Shown here in pieces: positions 27,864-36,587 of a stretch of DNA of 64,000 nt (its first letter is position 1; each line of letters opens with the position of its first letter). The translations under genes were made by a program, and so were the position numbers. Source of the DNA: Shewanella sp. UCD-KL12 (GTDB lineage Bacteria > Pseudomonadota > Gammaproteobacteria > Enterobacterales > Shewanellaceae); NCBI RefSeq assembly GCF_001957125.1, contig NZ_MPHJ01000002.1:62001-126000 (forward strand). The letters run 5' to 3'. The notes under the pieces are model-generated. The model was not told where the DNA came from, searched no databases, and saw nothing but the letters and a program-made list of their open reading frames with translations.

Positions 27864-27910
27864 TAGGAGGGGGTTGAAAGTAGGAGGGGGTTGAAAGCGG
27901 GGGGGGGTGG
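27864..27910 (+). repeat. G-rich direct repeat with a nine-G run
   Basis: TAGGAGGGGGTTGAAAG occurs twice in direct tandem (27864-27880, 27881-27897) and is followed by C and nine G (27899-27907). Four or more G tracts on the plus strand could fold into a G-quadruplex. It lies between the NorR sites and the 3' end of lpxL. Confidence 0.6.
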
Positions 27911-27968
27911 AGTAAAACGCCCCCGAGTGTAATTATTACCTTATTGAAAAACAGGCTGAAAATGAGCG

Positions 27969-28892
27969 TTAATAAACGGATGGATCATCTTTGTTAGGTC
28001 TGGTCTTAAAGCGGCGATGCAGCCACATATATTGAGAGCGCTCTTGGTTGATAATCTCTTCAATGATCTTATTACCACGTTTCGCATCGCTAACCTCATC
28101 TTCACCCGGGAAGTTCTCTAGGGGAGGCTTTATCTCTATGGTGTAGCCTTTATCATCTTTATTACGGATGACACTGAAGGGAAGTACTTTGGCTTTGCCT
28201 AAGCGAGCGAGTGTTGTAGCACCTGTGATTGTTGCCGCGTCAGGCATGGCAAAAAATGGGATGAAGGTTGCACTTGAGCGACCAAAGTCCTGATCTGCGG
28301 TATACCAGATCACATCAGGGCTACGAAGACAGCGCACCATTTGGCGAAGATCGCGTTTGGGCACTAAGGCTTTATTTGAACGTAGCCGCCCATTTACCTG
28401 TAGATATTCCATTACGGCGTTGTCGTGAGGACGGTATACGCCGACACCGGGTTGAAATTGGCCAAAAATTCTCGCACCCATTTCGAGTGGCAGGCAGTGA
28501 ACGGCAAACAGGATGACACCATGTCCATCAGCGAGTGTCTTTTCGACATGCTCTTGACCTTTGATGGTCATATGCTGTTGCACTTTTTCATCGGACCACC
28601 ACCAGGCATTGATAGTGTCGAAGATAGCCTTGCCAGTCTCTTCAAAGTTACTTAATAGCAGTGCTTGTTGTTCTGCTTCGCTCATATTTGGGAAACATAG
28701 CTCTAAATTTCGCTTAGCAGTATCTACACGCTTACCTATAACAAGCTTTGCTAGCCGCCCGATGAGTGCTCCCAACTTCATCTGAGCAGATAAGGGAAGA
28801 AGTTGGGTCAGGCGCATCAGGCCGACACCTAGCCAAATAAGCCAGTATTTAGGGTGATAAAGGTGTGTTGAAAATTGGGCTTTTTCTACCAC
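27969..28892 (-). CDS. lpxL: Lipid A late acyltransferase, LpxL/HtrB family
   Basis: 307 residues. N-terminal membrane anchor (WLIWLGVGLMRLTQLLPL), then the lysophospholipid acyltransferase fold with the catalytic H-x4-E motif in VILFAVHCLPLEMGARI and later YTADQDFG. It transfers a secondary acyl chain from acyl-ACP to the Kdo2-lipid A precursor at the inner membrane. The start is GTG at 28892, in line with family N-termini (HPKYWLIW), although no good ribosome site is seen. LpxL, LpxM and LpxP are hard to separate by eye; LpxL is the best guess. Confidence 0.85.
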   Translation of the reverse strand: MVEKAQFSTHLYHPKYWLIWLGVGLMRLTQLLPLSAQMKLGALIGRLAKLVIGKRVDTAKRNLELCFPNMSEAEQQALLLSNFEETGKAIFDTINAWWWSDEKVQQHMTIKGQEHVEKTLADGHGVILFAVHCLPLEMGARIFGQFQPGVGVYRPHDNAVMEYLQVNGRLRSNKALVPKRDLRQMVRCLRSPDVIWYTADQDFGRSSATFIPFFAMPDAATITGATTLARLGKAKVLPFSVIRNKDDKGYTIEIKPPLENFPGEDEVSDAKRGNKIIEEIINQERSQYMWLHRRFKTRPNKDDPSVY

Positions 28893-28906
28893 AAGGAGAC
28901 TCTGAT

Positions 28907-28981
28907 ATGCTGAAGTTAACTGATTATTCTAACGCAAGTTTGCTTGCTTATGGTGGAAAATATCGAATATATTCTCAGTAA
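28907..28981 (+). CDS. Possible 24-residue peptide gene, speculative
   Basis: ATG at 28907 is preceded by a textbook AAGGAG eight bases upstream. The frame encodes MLKLTDYSNASLLAYGGKYR plus four residues and stops at 28981. It lies divergently from lpxL, in the gap before the metallopeptidase-like gene. There is no homology that I can name; only the strong ribosome site argues for it. It could equally be chance. Confidence 0.25.
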   Translation: MLKLTDYSNASLLAYGGKYRIYSQ

Positions 28982-29061
28982 AGTTATGTACAATCACACT
29001 ACTGTTGCTGAGCATGTTAATGATCATTTATGGGGACACTGTCAGGTATGAATATTATTAG

Positions 29062-29076
29062 GGACACTAAGTGTCC
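29062..29076. promoter_or_regulatory. 15-bp palindrome across the GTG start of the next gene
   Basis: GGACACT-A-AGTGTCC is a perfect inverted repeat that spans the start codon at 29071. A second GGGACACT lies at 29033-29040. It may be an operator or may mask the start in the mRNA; neither can be told from sequence. Confidence 0.4.
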
Positions 29077-29925
29077 TGGTTAGCACTCAGCTTGAGTCTT
29101 TCTATGGCTTGGAGCGATATAGGCAGCAAGCAAGCGCTTGTTTGCGAAGCCGCTCAACTTGAGTATTGTTTAGCATCATTGCCTATTACAGTCAGAAAGC
29201 AACTTCCCTCGCATCTTTCTAGTTATCATCAAGCTATAGGTCATAGGGGGGCGATGGTGATCCCTGTATCTGATCCTAATATATCGGGATTGATACTGCT
29301 TTCCCCTGAGAGAATACCTAAAATTAGCTTAGTGACCCTTGCTGGTAAGGTTGAGAGCTTAACGCTGACCCAAACTGATAAGATGACGCTTTGGCATGAA
29401 TTGGGTCATCTACATGTAAAAGCGTTAGAGGAGCTAGGCCTTTTAAAGGAGACCTCTGCATATCAACATGAGTGGATTGCCGATTGTTATTTAACTTGGC
29501 GTGCAGCGAAAGAGGAGTTGTCAGTAGACCTAGCGTGGCAGCAGTATCATAGACGTAATATGTCTGTGATGAAGGATGTTTCATTTATGTCTCACTGGAC
29601 TGTGCCTGTCCTGTCTCAATTATTAAGCCGCTACAAGGTAAAAGACTTAGCTCAGTTCGACACATTCGAAGCGTTAATGAGTGATTTTCTGCCCGATCTA
29701 GTGGAAAAAGACCAAGATACTCTCGATGAGTTCTCAAGCTTAATTCATCGTACATTTAGCACTCGAACGTCACAATCTTTGCCAAATTACATGTATTGGC
29801 GAAAACCTGCACTGGGTCATTATGTAGAACCTACCTTAGTTAAACTGCTCGGTAAGAAAGAGGCCAGCCTCTGGCTTCAGCAGCAAAGTATGTTGGCGAA
29901 TTCAGTAACCGAAACCTCTTTTTAA
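29071..29925 (+). CDS. Exported metallopeptidase-like protein with HELGH motif
   Basis: 284 residues starting at GTG 29071; a stop codon lies directly before it in frame, so no earlier start is possible. The N-terminus (SWLALSLSLSMAWS) is signal-peptide-like. H109-E-L-G-H113 (MTLWHELGHLHVKALEEL) is a gluzincin-type zinc site. A downstream EWIADCYLTW could supply the third ligand, as EWxAD does in many such families. I do not recognise a named family. Monocistronic between lpxL and the TetR-type regulator. Confidence 0.7.
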   Translation: MSWLALSLSLSMAWSDIGSKQALVCEAAQLEYCLASLPITVRKQLPSHLSSYHQAIGHRGAMVIPVSDPNISGLILLSPERIPKISLVTLAGKVESLTLTQTDKMTLWHELGHLHVKALEELGLLKETSAYQHEWIADCYLTWRAAKEELSVDLAWQQYHRRNMSVMKDVSFMSHWTVPVLSQLLSRYKVKDLAQFDTFEALMSDFLPDLVEKDQDTLDEFSSLIHRTFSTRTSQSLPNYMYWRKPALGHYVEPTLVKLLGKKEASLWLQQQSMLANSVTETSF

Positions 29926-30056
29926 GCTGAACCTTAGCTGAACAGGAGCTAGATACCTGAGTAACGGGCCCTGTTACTAAAGTAATCACTGACTTGGTTT
30001 GGTAGCATCTAATATCGACTGGTGTAAGTACAAAACTAAAAGGTGGGGTAGCTGCA

Positions 30057-30542
30057 ATGGCCAAGCGTTCAAAAGCTCAGACAGAGCAAACAATAAAGCA
30101 GATATTGGATGAAGCGTTAAAGCAGATCCTCTCAATAGGTTACGAGTCTATGTCCTATACTACCCTGTCGGAAGCAACCGGAGTTAGCCGTACAGGGATC
30201 AGCCATCACTTTCCTCGAAAGGCTGAGTTTCTGGTGCGATTAGATGATGACATCGCCAGCATATTTATGAATGAACTTGATTTCTCCTCAGTCACAAACC
30301 TTGAGGCTTCATGGTCTCGCGCGATTAAGCAAGAGCGATTCTGTGCCGCACTTAGGCTGTTCTTTAGCCTTTGTGGCTACTCTAGCAAAGAGATCACTAT
30401 GTTTAAGGCGATTGATAAAGCGAGGGAAACAGCGGCATCTGAATTAGGCTTTGAGGGAGAGCGGTTGTTTAATGCGCTAGTAGGTCGAAGCGCTGTGTCA
30501 CTGCTTTCACAAGGTGATGCCATAGAGGCGCAAGCGGCATAA
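30057..30542 (+). CDS. TetR-family transcriptional regulator
   Basis: 161 residues. The N-terminal helix-turn-helix (SYTTLSEATGVSRTGISHHF, then PRKAEFL) is typical of TetR/AcrR. The C-terminal ligand domain is short (about 100 residues) and contains a cysteine pair around ERFCAALRLFFSLCGYSS. No target can be assigned; the next genes are not obviously regulated by it. A strong terminator follows at 30571-30596. Confidence 0.85.
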   Translation: MAKRSKAQTEQTIKQILDEALKQILSIGYESMSYTTLSEATGVSRTGISHHFPRKAEFLVRLDDDIASIFMNELDFSSVTNLEASWSRAIKQERFCAALRLFFSLCGYSSKEITMFKAIDKARETAASELGFEGERLFNALVGRSAVSLLSQGDAIEAQAA

Positions 30543-30570
30543 ACAGTATAGATAGCTGGATCGCAGACTA

Positions 30571-30596
30571 AAAAGGAGCCAACAGGCTCCTTTTTA
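30571..30596. terminator. Bidirectional terminator
   Basis: AAAAAGGAGCC-AACA-GGCTCCTTTTT: an 11-bp stem with T runs on both strands, placed between the convergent TetR gene and the small gene at 30611-30877. Confidence 0.92.
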
Positions 30597-30610
30597 TTAT
30601 GAGGTTAAAA

Positions 30611-30877
30611 CTATCTGTTTTCCCGGAGAACGAGGGAGGGATTAAAATCGATATCTCCTTCGCCATCTATGGTAACAAGTTGATCGTCCTGCCTAACCAC
30701 TGCTGTTTTTTCATTTTTAGATTGTCTAACAAACAACAGCTGGTAACCAAGCTTAGCAAGCGTGTAAAAAGCAAATCTTTGCGCCGTAGAAAGCTTATGC
30801 CAATGTTGGTCGATGTTTGGTTGAGTGATTCTTCTGTCATCGAACCCTGAAAATGTATTAATGGCAGCTGCTTGCAT
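30611..30877 (-). CDS. Small protein of unknown function
   Basis: 88 residues from ATG at 30877, with AAGGAG nine bases upstream; an in-frame GTG three codons earlier is less well placed. The sequence is soluble, with STAQRFAFYTLAKLGYQLLFV in the middle and DGEGDIDFNPSLVL at the end. No domain recognised. It ends against the shared terminator at 30571-30596, and the good ribosome site makes it credible. Frames on the other strand here are shadows. Confidence 0.6.
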   Translation of the reverse strand: MQAAAINTFSGFDDRRITQPNIDQHWHKLSTAQRFAFYTLAKLGYQLLFVRQSKNEKTAVVRQDDQLVTIDGEGDIDFNPSLVLRENR

Positions 30878-31149
30878 GTTAACCACTCCTTGTTATCCAC
30901 TCTTGAAAATTCTTAAATCAGCCAATATATAACCAGATGCTGATATTTTATGCAAGTTGATCGTTACTTTACCTCTCCATTTTAGGCGAACAGATTGTTC
31001 ACGTAATTGGAGGCTAAAAATAGGCTGCCTGTGATAGCTTGTTTTTAAAAATGCTTGGTTAACTCTAGCAGATAAAACTGTACTCGGTTATTCTGCCGCA
31101 TGAATTATTTATGCTACTGCTCATAGTTGTAATGAGTTCAATGGCATAG

Positions 31150-31773
31150 ATGGAGTTAGCAAGACTAAAAGGATTATTGAAGGATATGGAGATCACCGGG
31201 AAACCCCAGCAAGCAACAGACACGATTAAACGCTTTCCACAGATAGATAATCGAGAGTTGGTGAAAACCAGTTTTTGGATCAGCCAAGTCTTTATGATTA
31301 TCGCAACGGTTGTGGGGGTTTATTTAGCTGCGCAGGAAGGACTGTCACAAGCACTCGCCTTTGATAATTTAACCAACAAACAAAATAACTATTATTTGCG
31401 TCATGCACTTTACGATGAAGTCAGTGATAACGTCAAAACGATTAATGAATATGCCGATCTTATTGCTGCAAAATCCCCATATGATCTGAAGGCAATACAT
31501 CCCCAGATGGCCACTTTTATTTGGGACAATATGCGATTTTCTCCCTATACCTTGGAAACACCGACTCAGATTTTATCTGAGACTAGACGTTTCTATATGG
31601 AGTCAGATGCGATTGTCACTAAGATAGAAAGTCGTTTTTACGGCGCTAAATATGGTGCTGAGCAGCTTAAAAAACTGACTCAGAAAGTGACTGAGCAAAC
31701 ATTACCTGTATTGAAAACCAATTATACAGCCTTGGCAATTGAGCTGAAAAATGCCGATATCATAGTCGAATAA
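31150..31773 (+). CDS. Single-pass membrane protein of unknown function
   Basis: 207 residues. A cytoplasmic head of about 38 residues leads into one membrane helix (WISQVFMIIATVVGVYLAAQ, about 43-62). The remaining 145 residues are probably periplasmic and helical. It lies 12 bases upstream of the rhomboid gene and is very likely co-transcribed with it. It could be a partner of the rhomboid protein; that is inference from adjacency only. Confidence 0.7.
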   Translation: MELARLKGLLKDMEITGKPQQATDTIKRFPQIDNRELVKTSFWISQVFMIIATVVGVYLAAQEGLSQALAFDNLTNKQNNYYLRHALYDEVSDNVKTINEYADLIAAKSPYDLKAIHPQMATFIWDNMRFSPYTLETPTQILSETRRFYMESDAIVTKIESRFYGAKYGAEQLKKLTQKVTEQTLPVLKTNYTALAIELKNADIIVE

Positions 31774-31785
31774 AAGGATTTAGCG

Positions 31786-32868
31786 ATGACATTACAATGC
31801 CCTGGTTGTAGCAGCACTCAGATGAAAGTGTATGACTTTCATGGAGAGGAGGTCGATAGCTGCCAAAAGTGTGGTGGAATTTGGTTTGAAAATGGCGAGT
31901 TGAATCGTGCGTTGTCAGCGGCTGATAATGGCGACGATAATGTGCGTGTCGAAGAAACCCTAGGCCAGCACATCGGAAGTGCTAAACGAGAGTGTGTTCA
32001 TTGTGATTGTACTTTGGAGCACTACCATCTAATGGATGGGTATCAGATTGAAGTCGATGTTTGTCATACCTGTAGCGGCGTTTGGATTGATGAACATGAG
32101 CGAACTAAGGTGGTTCAGTCTCCGCAAGTTAAAGCCTTACTGGCTAAATTAGATGCTAAAATTTCTGCAAAAACCTGGTTATTTCAGTTTCTTTCTCAAA
32201 TGCCTGTTGAGTTTAATATTAAGCCAAAGCGCCAGCCTGTGATCACATATCTACTATTAGCGTTGAATATCTGTATCTTTGCGGCATATGGCTTCGACCT
32301 AAATATGGCTGACAGAGCGTTTGACAGCTTCGCTATGAGAGCGAGTGATATTGTCAGCGGCACTCATACATGGACTTTGTTGAGTCATATGTTCATGCAT
32401 GGGGATCTTATGCATCTTGCTGGTAATATGTATTTTCTCTATGTGGTGGGTGACAACCTTGAAGACTCCTTAGGTCGATTACGATTCTTAGGTCTATATC
32501 TAGTATGTGGCTTTGCTGCAGCGGCAGCTCAGATTGCTGCAGATCCTACGTCTGGTATCTATATGGTAGGGGCTAGCGGTGCGATTGCTGGGCTGTTTGG
32601 TATGTATCTGCTTTGGTTTCGACATGCGAGTTTGACCTTTATGTTTGTCGTCTATCAGAAGAAACTGAGTCCTATGGCGTTTTTCGCTATCTGGTTAGCC
32701 TTCAATATTCTTGGTTTAATGATGGCGGGAGAAGGCGTTGCCTACTGGGCGCATATTGGCGGGTTTGTCGCTGGGCTTATTATAGGGGTCATGTTGAAAA
32801 GTAAAGTGATGGCGAGTAACCCTATTCTGGCGATGATGAATGAACCAGAAGTGAAGGTGGCTCGTTAA
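31786..32868 (+). CDS. Rhomboid-family protein with two N-terminal zinc ribbons
   Basis: 360 residues. Two zf-TFIIB-like ribbons come first: CPGCSST...CQKCGGIWFENGEL (about 5-45) and CVHCDCT...CHTCSGVWIDEHE (about 70-105). After a linker, the six-helix rhomboid domain spans about 150-350. Catalytic serine is in GASGAIAG (about S264) and catalytic histidine in YWAHIGGF (about H323); the GDLMHLAGNM loop supports the call. It is an intramembrane serine protease with a cytoplasmic zinc module. GASG and AHIGG are intact, so it should be active. Confidence 0.92.
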   Translation: MTLQCPGCSSTQMKVYDFHGEEVDSCQKCGGIWFENGELNRALSAADNGDDNVRVEETLGQHIGSAKRECVHCDCTLEHYHLMDGYQIEVDVCHTCSGVWIDEHERTKVVQSPQVKALLAKLDAKISAKTWLFQFLSQMPVEFNIKPKRQPVITYLLLALNICIFAAYGFDLNMADRAFDSFAMRASDIVSGTHTWTLLSHMFMHGDLMHLAGNMYFLYVVGDNLEDSLGRLRFLGLYLVCGFAAAAAQIAADPTSGIYMVGASGAIAGLFGMYLLWFRHASLTFMFVVYQKKLSPMAFFAIWLAFNILGLMMAGEGVAYWAHIGGFVAGLIIGVMLKSKVMASNPILAMMNEPEVKVAR

Positions 32869-32891
32869 ACCTGGCTAAATAAGGCTATAAA

Positions 32892-32915
32892 AAAAGGCTG
32901 CTGATGCAGCCTTTT
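32892..32915. terminator. Bidirectional terminator
   Basis: AAAAGGCTGC-TGAT-GCAGCCTTTT, between the convergent rhomboid and MipA-type genes; T-rich on both strands. Confidence 0.85.
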
Positions 32916-32926
32916 AGTTGGTCGGG

Positions 32927-34309
32927 TTAGAAATGCCACTGTAGGTAGAGAGTCTGATAATTACTTCCGCCACCAATTCGGCCAAAGGCTGAACTCTTCT
33001 CATAGATCCCCGATCTATGGTGAATGCTATAACCCATCCACATCTTGTCCATACTGCTGCTATTAAATAGATCACCCATATTTACATCTAGAGAAAAATC
33101 TAAATAATTTAAAAGTTTAGAAGGCTTGTAGCCCTTTTCATCCAGTTCGCTTCCCTCGATATGAGTAACATTCGATACATAAGATAAACCTTCGGCTATC
33201 CCTAATCGCCACCTTGGGCCAAATTCAAAGGTATAGAAGGCTTTTATCGCTATGACGCCTTCAGCTAAGTTACTCTGCACGTCTGACTCATGGTGCCACA
33301 CTGCCCCTGGGGTAAAATAAAGCTCTATGGGGAAGTTAAATAGGCTTTCTGTAAGTCGCGTTCCGTAAAAAATAGAGGTCAACTGATTGTTGTAGGGATC
33401 GGTGCGAGTTTCCCAAGACAATATCTCATTCAGGTTTGAGGGCGTTGCCCAGCCGTGTGCGATACGAAGAAATTCGTCATCACTGTTAGATGATTTAACA
33501 GGCTTTGCTTTAGTCGCTTTGCTTTTTCCACTTTGGTTGCTGAAGTCAGGAAAAAAACCAAAACCTATAAAGGACTCATACTGATATTGAGTGTCCATGC
33601 TCGGAAGGCTGGCGGTATCATCATCAATACGACCTACGCCAAACTTACCTAGTAGATATAAGTTACTGTGTACATGATAACGGGCATTGATCCCTGCGTT
33701 GAACTCTATACCACCGCTGGTCTCATACTGCTCTAAGCCATAATAGTAATGGTTGAAATCAGCACTTTTCCAATTGAACTCTGCATAAGGGTTGAGGTAC
33801 CAGTCGCCATATTCCCAGTGGTATTGTGTTCTTGCGTAACCATAACTGCGCTTGTTGGAGTCGGACATGAAGGCGACATCGGATTCCCATGCGTCATGAA
33901 GAAAGCGGTATTGCAGGCCAAAGTCGAAGGCTTGCGATTGTGACTCATTTTGCAGCTCGGTGGGGATATCGACAAACCTAAAGCGCGTATAGAGGTTGAC
34001 TTGATGCTCATCATTTTTCCAAATATGAGCTCCAGCTTCCATGCCATCAATAAAGAAGTAATCATTTCGATACTTAATTATCGGGAGGACGTCATAAACT
34101 TCATCCTCTTCTGTCGCATAGGGGATATCACCCCTTCTTACGCCAATGCCTAAACCCCAATCCTCAGATTGATATCGAGTGGCATATATTTTCTGAGGAG
34201 TAACATCTGCTTCTGCACTATCTGAATCAGTGTGCTCAGAGGCAAATATGGGGCCAGCTAACAGCGCTAGGGCTATTGCCGGAATAATATGGCTAACATG
34301 ATTTTTCAT
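32927..34309 (-). CDS. MipA/OmpV-type outer membrane protein with PagL-like C-terminus
   Basis: 460 residues, longer than a usual MipA/OmpV protein (about 250). Signal peptide cleaved near residue 24 (IFASE). The first half has MipA/OmpV character (GLGIGVRRGDIPY, VLPIIKYRNDYFFIDGME). The second half, from about 285, is another beta-barrel-like region that ends MGYSIHHRSGIYEKSSAF and then a terminal WHF. The IHHRSG segment recalls the H-x-S catalytic motif of PagL lipid A deacylases, but I do not find the matching Glu. It ends in Phe as outer membrane barrels do. Enzyme activity is therefore uncertain. Confidence 0.75.
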   Translation of the reverse strand: MKNHVSHIIPAIALALLAGPIFASEHTDSDSAEADVTPQKIYATRYQSEDWGLGIGVRRGDIPYATEEDEVYDVLPIIKYRNDYFFIDGMEAGAHIWKNDEHQVNLYTRFRFVDIPTELQNESQSQAFDFGLQYRFLHDAWESDVAFMSDSNKRSYGYARTQYHWEYGDWYLNPYAEFNWKSADFNHYYYGLEQYETSGGIEFNAGINARYHVHSNLYLLGKFGVGRIDDDTASLPSMDTQYQYESFIGFGFFPDFSNQSGKSKATKAKPVKSSNSDDEFLRIAHGWATPSNLNEILSWETRTDPYNNQLTSIFYGTRLTESLFNFPIELYFTPGAVWHHESDVQSNLAEGVIAIKAFYTFEFGPRWRLGIAEGLSYVSNVTHIEGSELDEKGYKPSKLLNYLDFSLDVNMGDLFNSSSMDKMWMGYSIHHRSGIYEKSSAFGRIGGGSNYQTLYLQWHF

Positions 34310-34669
34310 AGGGTATTTTTTAGGATGCTAATGAGGCTAGTATAAAATGAAAATAGAAAGTTAAAAGATTTATTATCTCTTAACTTGCCTGTATGGCGGC
34401 TGAATGTGTCTGCTGTTTTCATTATGTTTTATCAAGATGCTTATATTTGTAGCTTCTATAAGTTTTCATTTTTCATTGAGCAGATAATTTAGCTGCTTAT
34501 GGTGAATAATTAGATGGAATATGCTGTTTACTGGTCTCCACTCTCTGCCTTGATTGAAAATTACACTTTCTTTATTCCAAAAAAGAATTAAAAATCAGAT
34601 TTTATTCTTTTTTGCTTTTCTTAATAGCGGCTAAGCTAACTGACATTACACTGATATAGGGCCGTACCC
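34310..34669. other. Divergent gap between the MipA-type gene and cysJ
   Basis: 360 AT-rich bases containing both promoters. The only notable element is the inverted repeat at 34579-34613 (separate entry). No open frame supported. Confidence 0.5.
34579..34613. promoter_or_regulatory. Inverted repeat upstream of cysJ, possible CysB-type site
   Basis: AAAAAAGAAT (34579-34588) and ATTCTTTTTT (34604-34613) are perfect 10-bp arms around a 15-base centre. TTATTCC and TTATTC frames recall CysB-bound regions of cys promoters. It lies 57 bases before the cysJ start. The match is suggestive only. Confidence 0.4.
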
Positions 34670-36472
34670 ATGTTGTTAAAAGAGCTTTCATCACTCGCTT
34701 CGCCATTGTCTGAAGGGCAGGTGGATAAGTTAAAGCAGCTCACCGCTGAGCTGAGCGCCGTGCAACTTGCATGGGTAAGCGGATATCTTTCTGCTACTGC
34801 CGAGCAAGGAACCAATCTTGTTGGTGGTGATGCCACTGTACAGAGTGCTCCTGCACAAACCATCACTATTCTTTATGGTAGCCAGACTGGAAATGGCCGT
34901 GGAGTTGCAAGTGATTTAGCCGCTAAAGCTCAGGCTCAAGGTTACGCTGTTAACCTTACCTCTATGGGAGACTATAAGGTTCGTCAATTGAAGCAAGAGA
35001 CTATCTTACTTGCTGTAGTTAGTACCCATGGCGAAGGTGAAGCCCCTGACGATGCCATTGAGTTGCATAAATTTTTGGCCTCAAAACGTGCCCCTAAACT
35101 CGATAACTTGAATTATTCGGTATTAGCGCTTGGTGATACCAGTTATGAATTCTTCTGTCAGACAGGTAAAGACTTTGATGAGCGACTTGCAGCACTAGGT
35201 GCTAAGTCTATGCAGCCTATTGCGCTATGTGATGTCGATTATGAATCTGCAGCTGAGCAGTGGCAGGAGAGCGTTCTTGAAGCCGTTAAGCCGCTTATTG
35301 AAACCTCTGGAGCCAGTGTTGTTTCACTCTCTGGTGCTGGATTACCGGGGGCTGATGCAAATGCATTTACTAAACAGAAGCCTTATACCGCCGAGTTACT
35401 TGTCAGTCAGAAACTAACGGGCCGAGATTCAGACCGTGATGTTCGCCACGTAGAGATAGATCTTGGTGAGTCAGGTATGACTTATCAAGCCGGTGATGCG
35501 CTAGGTGTGTGGTTCACTAATGCAGACTCACTTGTGGAAGAGTTATTGACCAAACTGTCACTTAACGGTGATGAAGCTGTGACTGTTGGTAAAGATGCAC
35601 TCTCTTTGAAGCAGGCTTTGATTGAGAAGAAAGAGCTTACTCAACTTTATCCAGGCTTAGTGAAAGATTGGGCCACGTTAAGTGGTAACAGTGAGTTGTT
35701 AACGATTGCCGAAGATAAAGAGTTGACTCGTCAATTTGTTTTAAATAATCAGTTGGCAGATCTAGTTTCAAACTACAGCGCTGAAGTCACGGCGCTACAG
35801 CTGCTATCTATGTTGCGCCCGATCACTCCTCGCCTATATTCAATTGCTTCAAGCCAGTCTGAAGTTGAATCTGAAGTGCATTTAACTGTGGCTTTGGTTG
35901 AAGATGACCGAGACGGTACAGCTCGATTTGGTGGTGCTTCACAGTTCTTAGCTCAAGCGGATGAAGGTGCTGAAGTCAAAGTTTATGTTGAACCAAATAA
36001 CCACTTTAGATTACCTCAGAATCCTGAAACGCCAGTGATTATGGTTGGTCCTGGTACTGGTATCGCACCATTTAGAGCCTTTATGCAGGAGCGTGCGGCG
36101 CAAGGTATTGAAGGCAATAGCTGGTTAATCTTCGGAAACCCTCATTTTGAGCAGGATTTCCTCTACCAAACTGAGTGGCAGCAATATCTGAAAGATGGCT
36201 CGCTGTCTCGTATCGACTTAGCCTTCTCAAGAGATCAAGAGCATAAGGTTTATGTGCAACACAGGATTGCAGAGCAAGGTGAGGCGCTATGGAATTGGCT
36301 TGAATCTGGTGCACATTTCTATATCTGTGGTGATGCTGAGCGTATGGCGAAAGATGTGCATCAAGCCTTACTGGATGTCGCGGTTAAGTTTGGCGGCAAG
36401 TCAGTAGAAGAGGCTGAAGCTTATTTTGAAAACCTTCGTAGCGAGAAGCGCTACCAGAAAGATGTTTATTGA
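34670..36472 (+). CDS. cysJ: Sulfite reductase (NADPH) flavoprotein alpha subunit
   Basis: 600 residues. Flavodoxin domain (about 64-205) with ILYGSQTGNGRGVA for FMN. FAD-binding region (about 230-445) has RPITPRLYSIASSQSE. The NADPH domain has MVGPGTGIAPFRAFMQER and ends with aromatic DVY-type termini (KRYQKDVY). It passes electrons from NADPH to CysI in assimilatory sulfite reduction. First gene of cysJ-cysI-cysH, all in the same direction. Confidence 0.96.
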   Translation: MLLKELSSLASPLSEGQVDKLKQLTAELSAVQLAWVSGYLSATAEQGTNLVGGDATVQSAPAQTITILYGSQTGNGRGVASDLAAKAQAQGYAVNLTSMGDYKVRQLKQETILLAVVSTHGEGEAPDDAIELHKFLASKRAPKLDNLNYSVLALGDTSYEFFCQTGKDFDERLAALGAKSMQPIALCDVDYESAAEQWQESVLEAVKPLIETSGASVVSLSGAGLPGADANAFTKQKPYTAELLVSQKLTGRDSDRDVRHVEIDLGESGMTYQAGDALGVWFTNADSLVEELLTKLSLNGDEAVTVGKDALSLKQALIEKKELTQLYPGLVKDWATLSGNSELLTIAEDKELTRQFVLNNQLADLVSNYSAEVTALQLLSMLRPITPRLYSIASSQSEVESEVHLTVALVEDDRDGTARFGGASQFLAQADEGAEVKVYVEPNNHFRLPQNPETPVIMVGPGTGIAPFRAFMQERAAQGIEGNSWLIFGNPHFEQDFLYQTEWQQYLKDGSLSRIDLAFSRDQEHKVYVQHRIAEQGEALWNWLESGAHFYICGDAERMAKDVHQALLDVAVKFGGKSVEEAEAYFENLRSEKRYQKDVY

Positions 36473-36587
36473 TATTCAGAAACCTTGTCGGGTCTCAATC
36501 CCGTTAAAAAGATCTTCTGTTTAAACCCAATATAAGATGCGATGCCAATATGAGCGTCGCACAAAAGAGATGAGTGAGGCGGTGGCC

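Noticed and set aside
33733..34065. A 110-codon minus-strand frame inside the MipA-type gene
   Set aside because: Alternative frame of a well supported gene on the same strand.
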